A DNA stretch of 64,000 bases from Phycisphaeraceae bacterium (GCA_028284155.1 JANQSF010000054.1:124001-188000), one strand, 5' to 3'; shown: positions 45,525-53,964, numbered from the stretch's first letter. Notes: generated by a model not told the origin, from the sequence alone. Translations and numbers: made by a program.

Positions 45525-46528
45525 GCGTGGTCTCCCACGAGTGTGCTATCGTCTTGCTTGACGTCGTCCGGGGGCGAGGGCGTGGCAGGGTGGACCGCCT
45601 CGCGTTCGACGTCGGGCCCGTCGTAGGCCAACAGTGAATCCACAAAGACCTGCGCGGCCGCGCCGAACGGCTGGACCGGCCCGCCGTTGCCGCGCGACCT
45701 GCCGCCGCCTTTGCGCGCCCGGTAGATCAGGCCCATCGGCCGATACAACCCCGGCGTCAGTTCGATCAGCGCCAGCGAGCCGGCTTCGACCTCCCGTCGA
45801 ACCGTCCGCCGCGGCACGATCGCGATCTCGTCCGTGACCGCCACAGCCGACTTGATCGTGTCGATGTTGTCGAAAACATTTTCGACGTTGGGCTTGACAC
45901 CGTGCTCGCGTAAATAGCGCCGCACCGCCCGTCCCACCGGCAGCGTCGGCTCGAACGTCGCCAACCGCCAACGCGCCAGATGTGAAACGTCGATTGTACC
46001 TTCACCCGCCAACTCATGCTTCGGCGAGCAGATCACCCCCATCGGCTCCCGCCAAAGCCGCGTCATCCCCACGCCCCGCCACTGCGACGGGTACGACACG
46101 ATCCCCAACTCGCACCGCTGCTCGCGCACCGCGTCGACCACCGCGTCAGGCCGTTTGTAATCCAGCGTCACCCGCACCCGCGGGTACCGCGACTCGACGT
46201 CCTCCCGCACGTCGTTGAGCAGGTCGATGCCAGCCGAATAGATCGCATCGACGATCAGGTCGCCCGCCGGCTCGATCTCCAACCCCTGCACCCGTTTTTC
46301 CAAACGGTCGTACCGCTCGAGGATGTGGCGGCATTCGTCCAAAAACAACGCCCCAGCCGGCGTTGGCCGAAGCGGACGCACGGAACGGTCGATCAGCGTC
46401 ACACCCAGCCGCTTCTCAAGCTGCCCGATCCGCTGACTCGCGGCCGATTGGGTCACGCCATACCGAGCCGCCGCCTCCGAGAAGCTCCGGCACGTCGCGA
46501 CCTCGCAGAATAGGCGCAGGGTCTGCAT
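45521..46528 (-). CDS. LysR-type transcriptional regulator, probable regulator of gltBD
   Basis: 335 residues. N-terminal winged helix-turn-helix (LRLFCEVATCRSFSEAAARY, then SAASQRIGQLEKRLGVTLIDRS) and a LysR substrate-binding domain (GDLIVDAIYSAGIDLL..., ELGIVSYPSQW, ICSPKHEL). Overlaps gltB by 4 bases, so the regulator is first gene of the operon it may control. The classical GltC of Bacillus instead lies divergent from gltAB. The ligand is unknown; 2-oxoglutarate or glutamate would be reasonable. About 45 residues beyond the usual LysR length form a Gly/Arg and Pro/Asp-rich C-terminus. Confidence 0.9.
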   Translation of the reverse strand: MQTLRLFCEVATCRSFSEAAARYGVTQSAASQRIGQLEKRLGVTLIDRSVRPLRPTPAGALFLDECRHILERYDRLEKRVQGLEIEPAGDLIVDAIYSAGIDLLNDVREDVESRYPRVRVTLDYKRPDAVVDAVREQRCELGIVSYPSQWRGVGMTRLWREPMGVICSPKHELAGEGTIDVSHLARWRLATFEPTLPVGRAVRRYLREHGVKPNVENVFDNIDTIKSAVAVTDEIAIVPRRTVRREVEAGSLALIELTPGLYRPMGLIYRARKGGGRSRGNGGPVQPFGAAAQVFVDSLLAYDGPDVEREAVHPATPSPPDDVKQDDSTLVGDHA

Positions 46529-46536
46529 AGCCCCGC

Positions 46537-46565
46537 AGCTTAGGATTAGTCTTCTTAATTGTCAA
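46537..46565 (-). promoter_or_regulatory. Predicted promoter of lysR-gltBD
   Basis: On the minus strand TTGACA (46560-46565), a 17-base spacer and TAAGCT (46537-46542) lie just before the lysR ATG at 46528. The start point would be about 46530, giving a nearly leaderless message. The flank upstream is AT-rich for this genome (ctaatctaatac), a likely regulator site. Confidence 0.55.
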
Positions 46566-46592
46566 TGGAACAAAGTATTAGATTAGTTGATA

Positions 46593-48164
46593 CTATCTGC
46601 CTTGCCGCTTCTCAGCCGCCTCACTCACCATCGCCTTGACCTGGCTGGGCATCGGCTTCAGGAAACGCGGCTTGCGGAAGTCGGCGTCGGCGTTGCGGAC
46701 GGCCAGGAACAAACCGCCGCGGTCGGTGATCTTCGTGTCGTCTGCCTTGAACACCAGCTTGCCGTCGACGAACAGCATCACCCGGCCGCCGACCACGGCC
46801 ATCCGCAGCTCGTTGAAGTCGTCGGTGAACACACCCTTGCCGGTTGAGAACTGTCCGAGCAAGCTGTAGCCGCCTTCGTTCAGCCATCGGCCGACCTCGA
46901 CCGTCTGATACCCGGCGATCGAGGCCTGGTAGTTGCCCACCGGTCGGGAACCGACGCCGAACTGCACCCGGCTGCCCTTGAGCTTCTTGACCTCCACGCT
47001 CAGGACGACGTCGTCGGCCCCGACGTCCACGTGCAGATAACGCGTGCCCCGCGCGTCGCAGCGCATCCGCAACACGCCGTTGGCGAACTCGACATCGCCG
47101 TCGCCCGTGCCCTCCCAATCCTTCGCGGCCACGCGTTTCGCGAACGCCTTGGTCAGGTCGACCCATCGGCCCTTCACGCCCAACTGCTCGTTCAGTTTTT
47201 CGATCTGCGCTTCGACGTCTTTGAGCGCCAGCTCGGCCTTGAGCGTTGCGACGGTCTTGGTCGTGCCCTCCTGGAACGACAGCGCGTGTTGCAGGTTGTC
47301 GCGCGCGTGTTCGAGCGCAGCCAACTTGATCAGCCCGCGCTCGCCGGCCGACTGCGCGACGTACCACTGGCCGAGCTTCACCGCGTCGTCGGCTGAACGC
47401 TTGTCCGTCGGCCCAAGCGCCAACGTCACGACCGCTTTCAGGTCGTCTGCCAACAGCGATAAGTAAGGCTTGGCTTTCTCGGGTTGATTCAACTTGATGA
47501 CGTATGCCAGCACGAGGTCGCCCGCCAACTGCTTGTCGGACGGCGTCGCTTCGAGTTTCTGTCGGATGGCGTCCATATCGCGGTAGACGCGCACCAGTTC
47601 CGTCGCCTGTTCGAGTCGTGCGCGCATCAGGCCGACCGCGGCAGAGCGGATGCTGCGCGCGATCAGGTTGGCCTCGCGATAGGTCACGATCGCCGCGCGG
47701 GCGTCGCCGTCGTCGATCTGCTGCTGCCCCGTCTCGTCCAGTTGTTCGACCAGTTGTTCACCGATCGTCCGCCGCAGGTCGCCGCGGGCCTTGCGGTAGG
47801 CGTCGCGGATCAGCTTGGCGATCTTCCCCCTCGCCTCGTCGGCCCGGTCGGGCCGAACCTCGGACAACTTCAGCATGGCCGCCTTCGCCGTCTCGAAGCC
47901 GGCTGACGATCGCCCCGCCAGTTCAAAGGCGCTATCGAGCAGGTGCGGCAGCAACGCCTCGCTCGGCTTGAGCGTGCCCGCCGTCTCCAGCAGTTGATTA
48001 GCGAGCGCCAGGTCGTCGTCCGTCGCCCGCGTGGCTGACACCTGTTTGACCTTCGCGCCGAACAGTTGGTCGAAGGTCGCCTGCCCCGCGTCCTGCGCCG
48101 CGACCGACGGTGCCAGACAAGCGCTGCAAAGAACGACCAGACCGGTTACCGCGCGTCGCACCAT
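46593..48164 (-). CDS. Secreted protein with helical repeats and a C-terminal LamG/DUF1080-like beta domain
   Basis: 523 residues from the ATG at 48164, preceded by GGGAGGC. Signal peptide MVRRAVTGLVVLCSACLAPSVAAQ. The first 330 mature residues are alpha-helical, repeat-like. The last 170 (GDGDVEFANGVLRMRCDARGTRYLHVDVGADDVVLSVEVKK... to FVDGKLVFKADDTKITDRGGLFLAVRNADADFRKPRFL) resemble the concanavalin-like DUF1080/LamG fold that is common in planctomycete secreted proteins. Exported; role probably ligand or glycan binding. Two in-frame upstream starts exist but would break the signal peptide. Stands alone on the minus strand. Confidence 0.7.
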   Translation of the reverse strand: MVRRAVTGLVVLCSACLAPSVAAQDAGQATFDQLFGAKVKQVSATRATDDDLALANQLLETAGTLKPSEALLPHLLDSAFELAGRSSAGFETAKAAMLKLSEVRPDRADEARGKIAKLIRDAYRKARGDLRRTIGEQLVEQLDETGQQQIDDGDARAAIVTYREANLIARSIRSAAVGLMRARLEQATELVRVYRDMDAIRQKLEATPSDKQLAGDLVLAYVIKLNQPEKAKPYLSLLADDLKAVVTLALGPTDKRSADDAVKLGQWYVAQSAGERGLIKLAALEHARDNLQHALSFQEGTTKTVATLKAELALKDVEAQIEKLNEQLGVKGRWVDLTKAFAKRVAAKDWEGTGDGDVEFANGVLRMRCDARGTRYLHVDVGADDVVLSVEVKKLKGSRVQFGVGSRPVGNYQASIAGYQTVEVGRWLNEGGYSLLGQFSTGKGVFTDDFNELRMAVVGGRVMLFVDGKLVFKADDTKITDRGGLFLAVRNADADFRKPRFLKPMPSQVKAMVSEAAEKRQGR

Positions 48165-48239
48165 GACAGAGCCTCCCAACGCCATTTGACGCGGGAGACG
48201 TGGGTCGGTTCCCCTGTCAGGTAACGCCGTGAACTGAAT

Positions 48240-48318
48240 GGGTGCCTGTGAATAAGCGAAGCCTTTCACAGCCCCCGACGTCGCATGCCGTGAAAGGCTT
48301 CGCCATTCACAGCCACCC
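48240..48318. repeat. Inverted repeat with about 31-base arms
   Basis: Left arm 48240-48271 (gggtgcctgtgaataagc then gaagcctttcacag) pairs with 48288-48318 (ccgtgaaaggcttcgcc then attcacagccaccc) with four differences. The 16-base middle, cccccgacgtcgcatg, would be the loop. No T-run follows. Confidence 0.8.
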
Positions 48319-48340
48319 TAGTAGTGTGTCTGCGCTCGAT

Positions 48341-48485
48341 TTTCGGGTGCCACGATGCGGTCGTCGGCCGAAGGCCGGCGGCAGCGTCGTGTCGGCGGCG
48401 AAGGTGCGACCCAATCCCCGTCCGCGTCCGACATCACACTGCCTGCGGCTACGCCTTGAGCCGTGTGATGGCACCCGAATGACCC
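48341..48485. repeat. Inverted repeat bounded by TTCGGGTGCCA
   Basis: ttcgggtgccac near 48342-48354 pairs with gatggcacccgaa near 48469-48481. Inside, catcacac pairs with gtgtgatg near the right end. The interior is GC-rich, no reading frame supported. The words tgggtgccac recur at 37200. Confidence 0.6.
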
Positions 48486-48617
48486 TACGCTTGGATTGAC
48501 GATGCCTTTGAACAACTCAGGTCGCGTCTTTCCAAACAGGCCGCGCACAATCGCGCTTAAGCGACTCAAACACTTCATTGGCCCAACGCCGCGGCAAACA
48601 TCGACTTGCGCGCCGCG

Positions 48618-48746
48618 TCAACGCGGACGTGCGCACAACGTCGGCGCGACAGCCCCTTGAATGATCTTGGGACATGCCATCTCGACACACTTCAACGCGC
48701 AGCCATCGCAGTTGATCGACCCCGTCACATCCGTGGCGAAGGACTG
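48618..48746 (-). pseudogene. Possible decayed Cys-rich (Fe-S or zinc) gene fragment
   Basis: A 42-codon open stretch reads INCDGCALKCVEMACPK with five Cys spaced as in 4Fe-4S or DGC-type zinc proteins. It has stops just upstream and downstream, no start codon near, and a neighbouring frame shows GCVACPDTI. It may be a frameshifted remnant, or simply chance. Confidence 0.25.
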
Positions 48747-48945
48747 TCAAGATCGTGTCAGGGCACGCCACGCAGCCCGCATTCACAGCCCATGCCGCAG
48801 GGTCGCCGTGTCGGGGTGTCATCGCGGAAGCCGCTTAGAAAGCGATGTAAACAGTTGTGTGCAGACGCGTTGGCACGTTGCACGTCGAACAAGTGGGAGG
48901 GGTAACCCCGTCAAGCCCGCCAGCGAGTTGATGATTGGGTCCGAC

Positions 48946-49236
48946 TCAGATGCGACCGGGCAGTTCGCGATCGACGTCTGGGAAGTACCGGCGGATGACC
49001 GAGCAGTCGAAACGGGCCATGATGCTCGAGGCGGGCTCCTGGTCGAGCAGGAACTCGAACGCGGCGCGGACGACCTTTTCCGGGGCGACTCGGCCGTGCG
49101 ACCACAGGTCGTAGTCGGCCCAGCTCAGCGTGACGTCGTAGCGATAATCGCGCGCTCCGTCGTTGACGGTGACATCGTACGCCCAGCGCTTGTCGCCTTC
49201 GGTTTCCGTGCCGATTTCGATCGTCGCCATGGCCAT
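48946..49236 (-). CDS. Small conserved hypothetical protein
   Basis: 96 residues, rich in aromatic and charged residues: WAYDVTVNDGARDYRYDVTLSWADYDLWSHGRVAPEKVV..., then DQEPASSIMARFDCSVIRRYFPDVD. The even pattern of Tyr/Asp/Val suggests a small beta-sheet plus helix protein. I recognise this kind of sequence as a conserved hypothetical protein but cannot name a function. Start: ATG at 49236; a second ATG 6 bases later is equally possible. It is divergent from the MacB-type permease gene with 102 bases between. Confidence 0.65.
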   Translation of the reverse strand: MAMATIEIGTETEGDKRWAYDVTVNDGARDYRYDVTLSWADYDLWSHGRVAPEKVVRAAFEFLLDQEPASSIMARFDCSVIRRYFPDVDRELPGRI

Positions 49237-49338
49237 ACAATAGGTTCCCGGTCCAGTGCGTTTCGACTTGGACGCGTCTCTCCCCATGACTCATCGGTAA
49301 TCGACGGCCGGCAATCGACTTCGGGCAGCGTTTGCGAT

Positions 49339-50640
49339 ATGTCTTTCATCCTCGAAATCATCCGCCTCGGCCTGAGCAACCTGATGTTGCACAAGCTTCG
49401 GTCGTTTCTGACGGTGCTGGGCATCATCATCGGTGTGGCGGCAGTGATCGCGATGATCGCGATCGGCGAGGGGAACAAGCGCAAGGCCTTGGCGGACATC
49501 CGCCAACTCGGGGCGCGCAACATCATCGTGCGGTCAGAAAAGCCGGAGGAGCAGTCCAGCCGAAGCGGTGAGCGGCAGCGTGTGTTGTGGTACGGCATCC
49601 AGGAACGCGACCGGCGGCGGATTGAGAACACGGTTGGGCCGATCCAGCAGATCGTGCCATTGAAGCACGTCGCGTCCCGCGTGTCGTCGGACGGTTTCAG
49701 CAGCTCGGCCGAGGTGTTCGGCACCACGCCCAATCTGCTGGAGGTGACGTCGCTGCGCGTCGAGCGTGGGAGGTATATCAGCCAGGAGGACAACGACAAG
49801 ATGACCAACGTGGCGGTCATCGGCGCGTCGGTGACGGAACGGCTGTTCCCGCTGAAAGACCCGCTGGACCAGACCATCCGCGTGGTCAACAACCGCAACA
49901 TCCAACTGTTCAAGGTCGTGGGCGTGCTGCGGCCTGTCGGCTTGGCCGGCGGCGCGGGCTCGTCGCTGGTGGGGCGTGACCTGAACTTCGACGTGCATAC
50001 CCCGCTGACCACGGCACGCGCTGTGTTCGGCGACTTGAACGTCAAGCGCGGGTCAGGCTCGTTCGAAGCCACCGGGATGGAGTTGAGCCACCTCTACATC
50101 CAGGCCCCGACCGACGAGACCGTCATCCCCGTGGCCGACCAGGTCAAGCGTGTGCTCGAGCTGACACACAAGAACAAGGGCGACGTGACCACGATCGTCC
50201 CAATGGAGCTGCTCGAACAGACGACCCGCACGCTGCGCATGTTCAATTGGCTGATGACCGCGATCGCGGGGATCGGCCTGGCGGTCGGCGGCATCGGGAT
50301 CATGAACATCATGCTCGCGACCGTGACCGAGCGCACGCGCGAGATCGGTATACGACGCGCGCTGGGCGCGACGCGCAGTCACATCATCAGCCAGTTCCTC
50401 GTCGAAACGACCGTGCTGTCGAGCGTGGGCGGGCTGATCGGGATCGTCGCGGGCATCGGCGTGGTGGCCGGCCTGACCGTCGCCCGCCAGTGGTTCCCGG
50501 TGATCGAGATCCCGATCATCGAGCCGTGGTCGATCGTGCTCAGCTTCGTGGCCGCGACGTCGGTCGGGATCGTTTTCGGCGTGTACCCCGCCATCAAGGC
50601 AGCGGCGCAGGACCCGATTGTGGCCCTGCGCCACGATTGA
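49339..50640 (+). CDS. MacB-type ABC transporter permease
   Basis: 433 residues. N-terminal TM1 (LRSFLTVLGIIIGVAAVIAMIAIGEG) followed by a periplasmic MacB_PCD domain (about 45-290) and three C-terminal TM segments (about 295-320, 350-380, 385-415) of the FtsX family, including GGIGIMNIMLATVTERTREIGIRRALGA, the diagnostic FtsX motif. MacB-type permeases export macrolides, peptides, lipoproteins or act mechanically on periplasmic partners. Here the ATPase and HlyD partner are not adjacent. Start at 49339 (MSFILEIIRL) fits the family; the frame extends further upstream without support. Confidence 0.9.
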   Translation: MSFILEIIRLGLSNLMLHKLRSFLTVLGIIIGVAAVIAMIAIGEGNKRKALADIRQLGARNIIVRSEKPEEQSSRSGERQRVLWYGIQERDRRRIENTVGPIQQIVPLKHVASRVSSDGFSSSAEVFGTTPNLLEVTSLRVERGRYISQEDNDKMTNVAVIGASVTERLFPLKDPLDQTIRVVNNRNIQLFKVVGVLRPVGLAGGAGSSLVGRDLNFDVHTPLTTARAVFGDLNVKRGSGSFEATGMELSHLYIQAPTDETVIPVADQVKRVLELTHKNKGDVTTIVPMELLEQTTRTLRMFNWLMTAIAGIGLAVGGIGIMNIMLATVTERTREIGIRRALGATRSHIISQFLVETTVLSSVGGLIGIVAGIGVVAGLTVARQWFPVIEIPIIEPWSIVLSFVAATSVGIVFGVYPAIKAAAQDPIVALRHD

Positions 50641-50690
50641 GATAACGGCGGGCCGAGAGGCCGTCGCAACGACTTGCCACGGACACCAAA

Positions 50691-50705
50691 CTGCCAAAAT
50701 GGCAG
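50691..50705. promoter_or_regulatory. Palindrome CTGCCA-AAA-TGGCAG upstream of hsp20
   Basis: Perfect 6-base arms with a 3-base spacer, 162 bases before the hsp20 ATG. Just after it are TTGGCT (50708-50713), a 16-base gap and TAACAA (50730-50735), a weak sigma-70-like pair. The palindrome could be an operator for a heat-shock regulator. It is not CIRCE. A TGGCACG at 50758 recalls sigma-54 but lacks the matching -12 part. The leader is about 125 bases. Confidence 0.4.
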
Positions 50706-50866
50706 GATTGGCTCAACATGAACTATGCGTAACAAATTGATAATCAACAACTTGTGTCTGGCACGGCGTGGCGCGGGGGTTGTTTCATGGTATGGCGTCG
50801 GCCGCGAAAGTGAGGGCCGACCGGACGATGGATTCGCCACTTGGCACAACCAAAAGGAGACCCGCC

Positions 50867-51352
50867 ATGACACCTGTTCTGCTGCGACGCTGCACGACCC
50901 CCGGAACCCCCGGCAACCCCGGCACGACCGAGAACAAGGACGCCCGTTGGCCGATGGGGTGGTTCGACCGCGAACTGAACCGCATGGTCAACCACTTCTG
51001 GAACGACGAGAACGAGTCGGCCACGTACCCCGTCGATGTCCGCGAAGACGAGAACCACCTGTACGTCGACGCGGAACTGCCCGGATTCAAGAAGGACGAG
51101 ATCGACATCACGCTGCACGATGGCGTCCTGTCGATCACGGGCGAACGCAAGGCCGAGTCGGGCGACGACGAGGTTGGCGAAGGCGTGAAAACGCACCTGA
51201 GCGAACGACGCTTCACGCGCGTGTCGCGCAGCTTCCGCCTGCCCACCGACGTGGACCCGAATCAGGTCGACGCGAAGTTGGCCGACGGCGTGCTGCACCT
51301 GACGCTCCACAAGAGCGAACAGGTCAAGCCGCGCAAGATCGCGGTCAAGTAA
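50867..51352 (+). CDS. Small heat-shock protein, Hsp20/alpha-crystallin family
   Basis: 161 residues, holdase chaperone for unfolding proteins. The alpha-crystallin domain covers about residues 50-150: YPVDVREDENHLYVDAELPGFKKDEIDITL, LSITGERK and RSFRLPTDVDPNQVDAKLADGVLHLTL, ending KPRKIAVK. The N-terminal arm is Pro/Thr/Arg-rich. AAAAGGAG lies 8 bases before the ATG at 50867, which decides the start. Followed by a strong terminator at 51430. Confidence 0.95.
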   Translation: MTPVLLRRCTTPGTPGNPGTTENKDARWPMGWFDRELNRMVNHFWNDENESATYPVDVREDENHLYVDAELPGFKKDEIDITLHDGVLSITGERKAESGDDEVGEGVKTHLSERRFTRVSRSFRLPTDVDPNQVDAKLADGVLHLTLHKSEQVKPRKIAVK

Positions 51353-51429
51353 CCACGACCGCGCGGCACGCTCGGCGGGCCGGTTCCAGTCAGATTCAAC
51401 CCCTTACCGCTGACCCCTGCGGTGCGAGA

Positions 51430-51458
51430 AGCCCCGGTCTACCCCGCCGGGGCTTTTT
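51430..51458 (+). terminator. Rho-independent terminator after hsp20
   Basis: agccccgg (51430-51437) pairs with ccggggct (51447-51454), then a T-run to 51458. It lies 77 bases after the hsp20 stop and before an apparently gene-free stretch. Confidence 0.85.
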
Positions 51459-51628
51459 GTTGCGCAGCATCTCAAACAGCCTATCCGACGTAATCAACTT
51501 TTCCTCATCACTCGGAAGAAGCAAAGAAGGCGGTGTCCTGCCGGACGGGCCTGCTCACCCCCGGGGGCGCCGCAGCGGCTTGGCGCTGCGCTTCAACGGA
51601 ACGGCTTCGCCGAGAAGACCACATGAGA

Positions 51629-51654
51629 TGAGGGGTCTCGCCGCCGACCCCTCA
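51629..51654. repeat. Perfect hairpin tgaggggtc / gacccctca
   Basis: Nine-base perfect stem with an 8-base loop (51638-51645). No T-run. May belong to a structured RNA or be a regulatory palindrome. Confidence 0.5.
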
Positions 51655-51969
51655 AACTCCCCGGCTCCCCCACGGAAGGTGGGTCATCGGCCGAGCGCAC
51701 AAGAACGGCTGAGCCTTCCGCGGGCAGCCGGTCGTTTTCAGCGGGCGGGGTTGATCATGGAAGGCCCCAATTCCGGACGTCGCCCTCGCCATGGGCGTGC
51801 GCGACACGAAAGGGTGAATCGCGGGCGAAGCACGGTTTCGTTCAGGCGCAATGTTGGAGCCACCTCGGCACCTGCCCCCGGAATGGCCCGCACGGCCAGT
51901 GCACCACATCTCTTCGACCAGCAAACCATACGGACACCGCGAATCGTCTGTGCCGATCAACGAGGTCGA

Positions 51970-53415
51970 TCATCCCGGTTCGGTCATCGAGCGCGGGTCG
52001 AGCAACTCGTTCAACCTCGCGTCGTCGATCAGGCCCTCAGCTTGGACGAGTTCGCGGATGGTCTTGCCTTCCTCGAACGCGCGCTTGGCGAGCTTGGCGG
52101 CGTTGTCGTAGCCGACCTCGGGGGCCAGCGACGTGACCATCATCAGCGACTGCTCGATCAGTTGCTCGCAGCGTTCGGTATTCACTTCGAGGCCGACGAG
52201 CAGTTTGTCAACGAAGACGTCGCAGACGTTGGCCAACAGGTTGATCGACTCGAGCATGGCGTCAGCCATCACCGGCATCGCGACGTTGAGTTCGAAGATC
52301 GACCCGACGCCGCCCATGCCCGCCATCGTGACGGTCGCGTCGTTGCCGATGACGCGGCAGCAGACCTGCATGACCGACTCGCAGATGACGGGGTTGACCT
52401 TGCCGGGCATGATCGACGACCCGGGTTGAATCGCGGGCAGGATCAACTCGTTGATCCCGCAACGCGGGCCGGAGCCGAGGTGGCGGATGTCGTTGGCGAT
52501 CTTGGTCAACGCAACGGCGATCGTTTTCAGATGTCCGTGTCCTTCCACGAAACGGTCCTTGGCGGCCTGCGCGGCGACATGGTTCGCCGCTTCCTGAAAC
52601 TCGATCATCTCGACGACAGCGCTCTCGGGTGTTCGCACACGGTCGCCCAGCGCGTCGCAGACGCGCTTGCCGAACTCGGGATGCGTGTTGATCCCTGTAC
52701 CCACGGCCGTGCCACCGATCGGCACGAGTGTCGCCAGGATTTCGGTGATGTAGCCTCCCACGCGGTGTGCGTCCCATGCCTGCCTCGCGTAACCGCCGAA
52801 CACCTGCCCGACTCGGATCGGCGTCGCGTCCATCAGGTGTGTTCGGCCGATCTTGACGATGGCGTCCCAGTCGTCAGCCTTCCTCTTCAGTTCTGCCTCA
52901 AGTCGCGCCAATGCCGGCAGCAGCTTGTCGCGCACGGCCAACTTGCCCGCAATATGCATCGCCGTCGGGAACGTGTCGTTGCTCGACTGGCCCATGTTCA
53001 CGTGGTCGTTGGGGTGCACACCTCCCTCGGCCTTGACGGATCGGCCGAGGCCCAGCTTGTCGTTGGCAAGGGCTGCGATGACCTCGTTGGCGTTCATGTT
53101 CGTGCTGGTGCCCGAGCCGGTCTGGTAGACATCGACGGGGAACTGCTCGTCGTGCTTACCCTGCGCGACCTCGTCGGCCGCGGCGATGATGGCGTCGGCC
53201 AACTTCGAGTCGAGTTTGCCCAGGTCGGCGTTGACCTTGGCGCAGGCGGCTTTGAGGTGGCCGAACGCGTGGATTATTTCGGGGGGCAGCGGCTTGTTGG
53301 CGATGGGGAAGTTTTCGACGGCCCGCTGCGTGCTCGCACCCCACAAGGCCCAGTCGGGGACCTTCATCTCGCCCATCGAGTCACGTTCGGTGCGGTAGGT
53401 GGTGGTTTCAGGCAT
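51970..53415 (-). CDS. fumC: Class II fumarate hydratase
   Basis: 481 residues. Interconverts fumarate and malate in the TCA cycle without an iron-sulfur cluster. Family blocks: RTERDSMGEMKVPDWALWGASTQRA, GSGTSTNMNANEVIA, HPNDHVNMGQSSNDTFPTAM and GRTHLMDATPIR. The signature loop GSSIMPGKVNPV holds the catalytic Ser. All are intact. Aspartate ammonia-lyase is the nearest alternative, but the start and the G-T-A-V-G-T-G-I-N block fit FumC. Single-gene unit. Confidence 0.95.
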   Translation of the reverse strand: MPETTTYRTERDSMGEMKVPDWALWGASTQRAVENFPIANKPLPPEIIHAFGHLKAACAKVNADLGKLDSKLADAIIAAADEVAQGKHDEQFPVDVYQTGSGTSTNMNANEVIAALANDKLGLGRSVKAEGGVHPNDHVNMGQSSNDTFPTAMHIAGKLAVRDKLLPALARLEAELKRKADDWDAIVKIGRTHLMDATPIRVGQVFGGYARQAWDAHRVGGYITEILATLVPIGGTAVGTGINTHPEFGKRVCDALGDRVRTPESAVVEMIEFQEAANHVAAQAAKDRFVEGHGHLKTIAVALTKIANDIRHLGSGPRCGINELILPAIQPGSSIMPGKVNPVICESVMQVCCRVIGNDATVTMAGMGGVGSIFELNVAMPVMADAMLESINLLANVCDVFVDKLLVGLEVNTERCEQLIEQSLMMVTSLAPEVGYDNAAKLAKRAFEEGKTIRELVQAEGLIDDARLNELLDPRSMTEPG

Positions 53416-53488
53416 GGCGGACGCCCTTGTATTGGATGCTTGGGGTGTGTTGGGCGTGACTTTATGCGCGCGGGCGCAGGGTGGGGTG

Positions 53489-53518
53489 AGCGCGGGCCAC
53501 TGAAGTGGCCGCGCCTTG
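53489..53518. repeat. TGAA-loop palindromic repeat, intergenic copy
   Basis: gagcgcg-ggccac-tgaa-gtggcc-gcgccttgg between fumC and the cupin gene. It is related to the copy inside neuB at 20906-20935. The rest of the 144-base gap holds GT-rich sequence only. Confidence 0.7.
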
Positions 53519-53559
53519 GGGGGAGGGTTGGGGTGAGTGATGAAGACTTGCGGCGTTGG

Positions 53560-53934
53560 TCAGTCGAACCACTCATCCGCAGGGTCGAAGACAGGGATGG
53601 CGGTGATGCTGACGGTGAGCTTTCCGACGGCGCGGTGGCGGCAGCCGGGCTTGATGAGGACGGACGTGCCGGGCTTGAGCGGGATGTGTTGCCCGTCCAG
53701 TTCCATGTGGCCTTCGCCCTCGAGGACGTGGTAGATCTCGGTCAGCTTTTTGTGGTAGTGGGTCTGCGAGTCGGCTTTGATTGTGGTGATGTGGAACGAG
53801 GCGACCTGATCCGGGTCGTCGGTGAAGGCGCGCTTGGCAGTGCCGCAGGGACAGGGCACCCCCGGAAGGTCAGCCATCTGGGCGACGGCGTAGCGGGGGG
53901 TTGTCGTTGTGTCGCTGTGCCGGGTGTCGGCCAT
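53560..53934 (-). CDS. Small cupin-domain protein
   Basis: 124 residues with a single cupin barrel: HITTIKADSQTHYHKKLTEIYHVLEGEGHMELDG gives the first metal motif (H-x-H near 56-58, Glu near 63), and LKPGTSVLIKPGCRHRAVG the second (His). An N-terminal CPCG motif (LPGVPCPCGTAKRAF) precedes it. Metal binding is likely, while the reaction (isomerase, dioxygenase, or sugar or hormone binding) is unknown. Divergent from the ArsR gene, with 109 bases between. Confidence 0.82.
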   Translation of the reverse strand: MADTRHSDTTTTPRYAVAQMADLPGVPCPCGTAKRAFTDDPDQVASFHITTIKADSQTHYHKKLTEIYHVLEGEGHMELDGQHIPLKPGTSVLIKPGCRHRAVGKLTVSITAIPVFDPADEWFD

Positions 53935-53958
53935 GGATCGCTCTCGCGGGGGAGATCG

Positions 53959-53964
53959 ATTCTA
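53959..53964 (-). promoter_or_regulatory. Predicted -10 box of the cupin gene
   Basis: TAGAAT on the minus strand 24 bases before the cupin ATG; the start would be about 18 bases before it. Confidence 0.3.

Larger units (their letters stand above)
48165..48945. other. 780-base intergenic region with inverted repeats and possible decayed gene
   Basis: No convincing complete gene. It holds the inverted repeat at 48240-48318, a second at 48341-48485 and a Cys-rich reading stretch on the minus strand at 48618-48746. The longest open frames (48517-48822 minus, 48606-48905 plus) lack domain motifs and show atypical codon use. Confidence 0.7.
51353..51969. other. 617-base gap, candidate structured RNA region
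   Basis: Contains the hsp20 terminator (51430-51458) and further strong hairpins: tgaggggtc/gacccctca at 51629-51654 and cggaagg/ccttccg at about 51673-51721. Open frames on both strands are short and lack domains. RNase P, tmRNA and SRP RNA hallmarks were looked for by eye and not found. Confidence 0.5.

Noticed and set aside
48661..49338. N-terminal extension of the MacB-type permease
   Set aside because: The extension overlaps the divergent small gene and has no domain; permeases of this family start with the TM1 head at 49339
50758..50774. Sigma-54 promoter before hsp20 (TGGCACG)
   Set aside because: The -12 part (TTGCA-like) is missing at the required spacing
51652..51960. 102-codon minus-strand frame
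   Set aside because: No start signal, biased composition typical of shadow frames, no domain
51459..51969. RNase P RNA, tmRNA or SRP RNA in the gene-free stretch
   Set aside because: None of the conserved core words of these RNAs could be found on either strand
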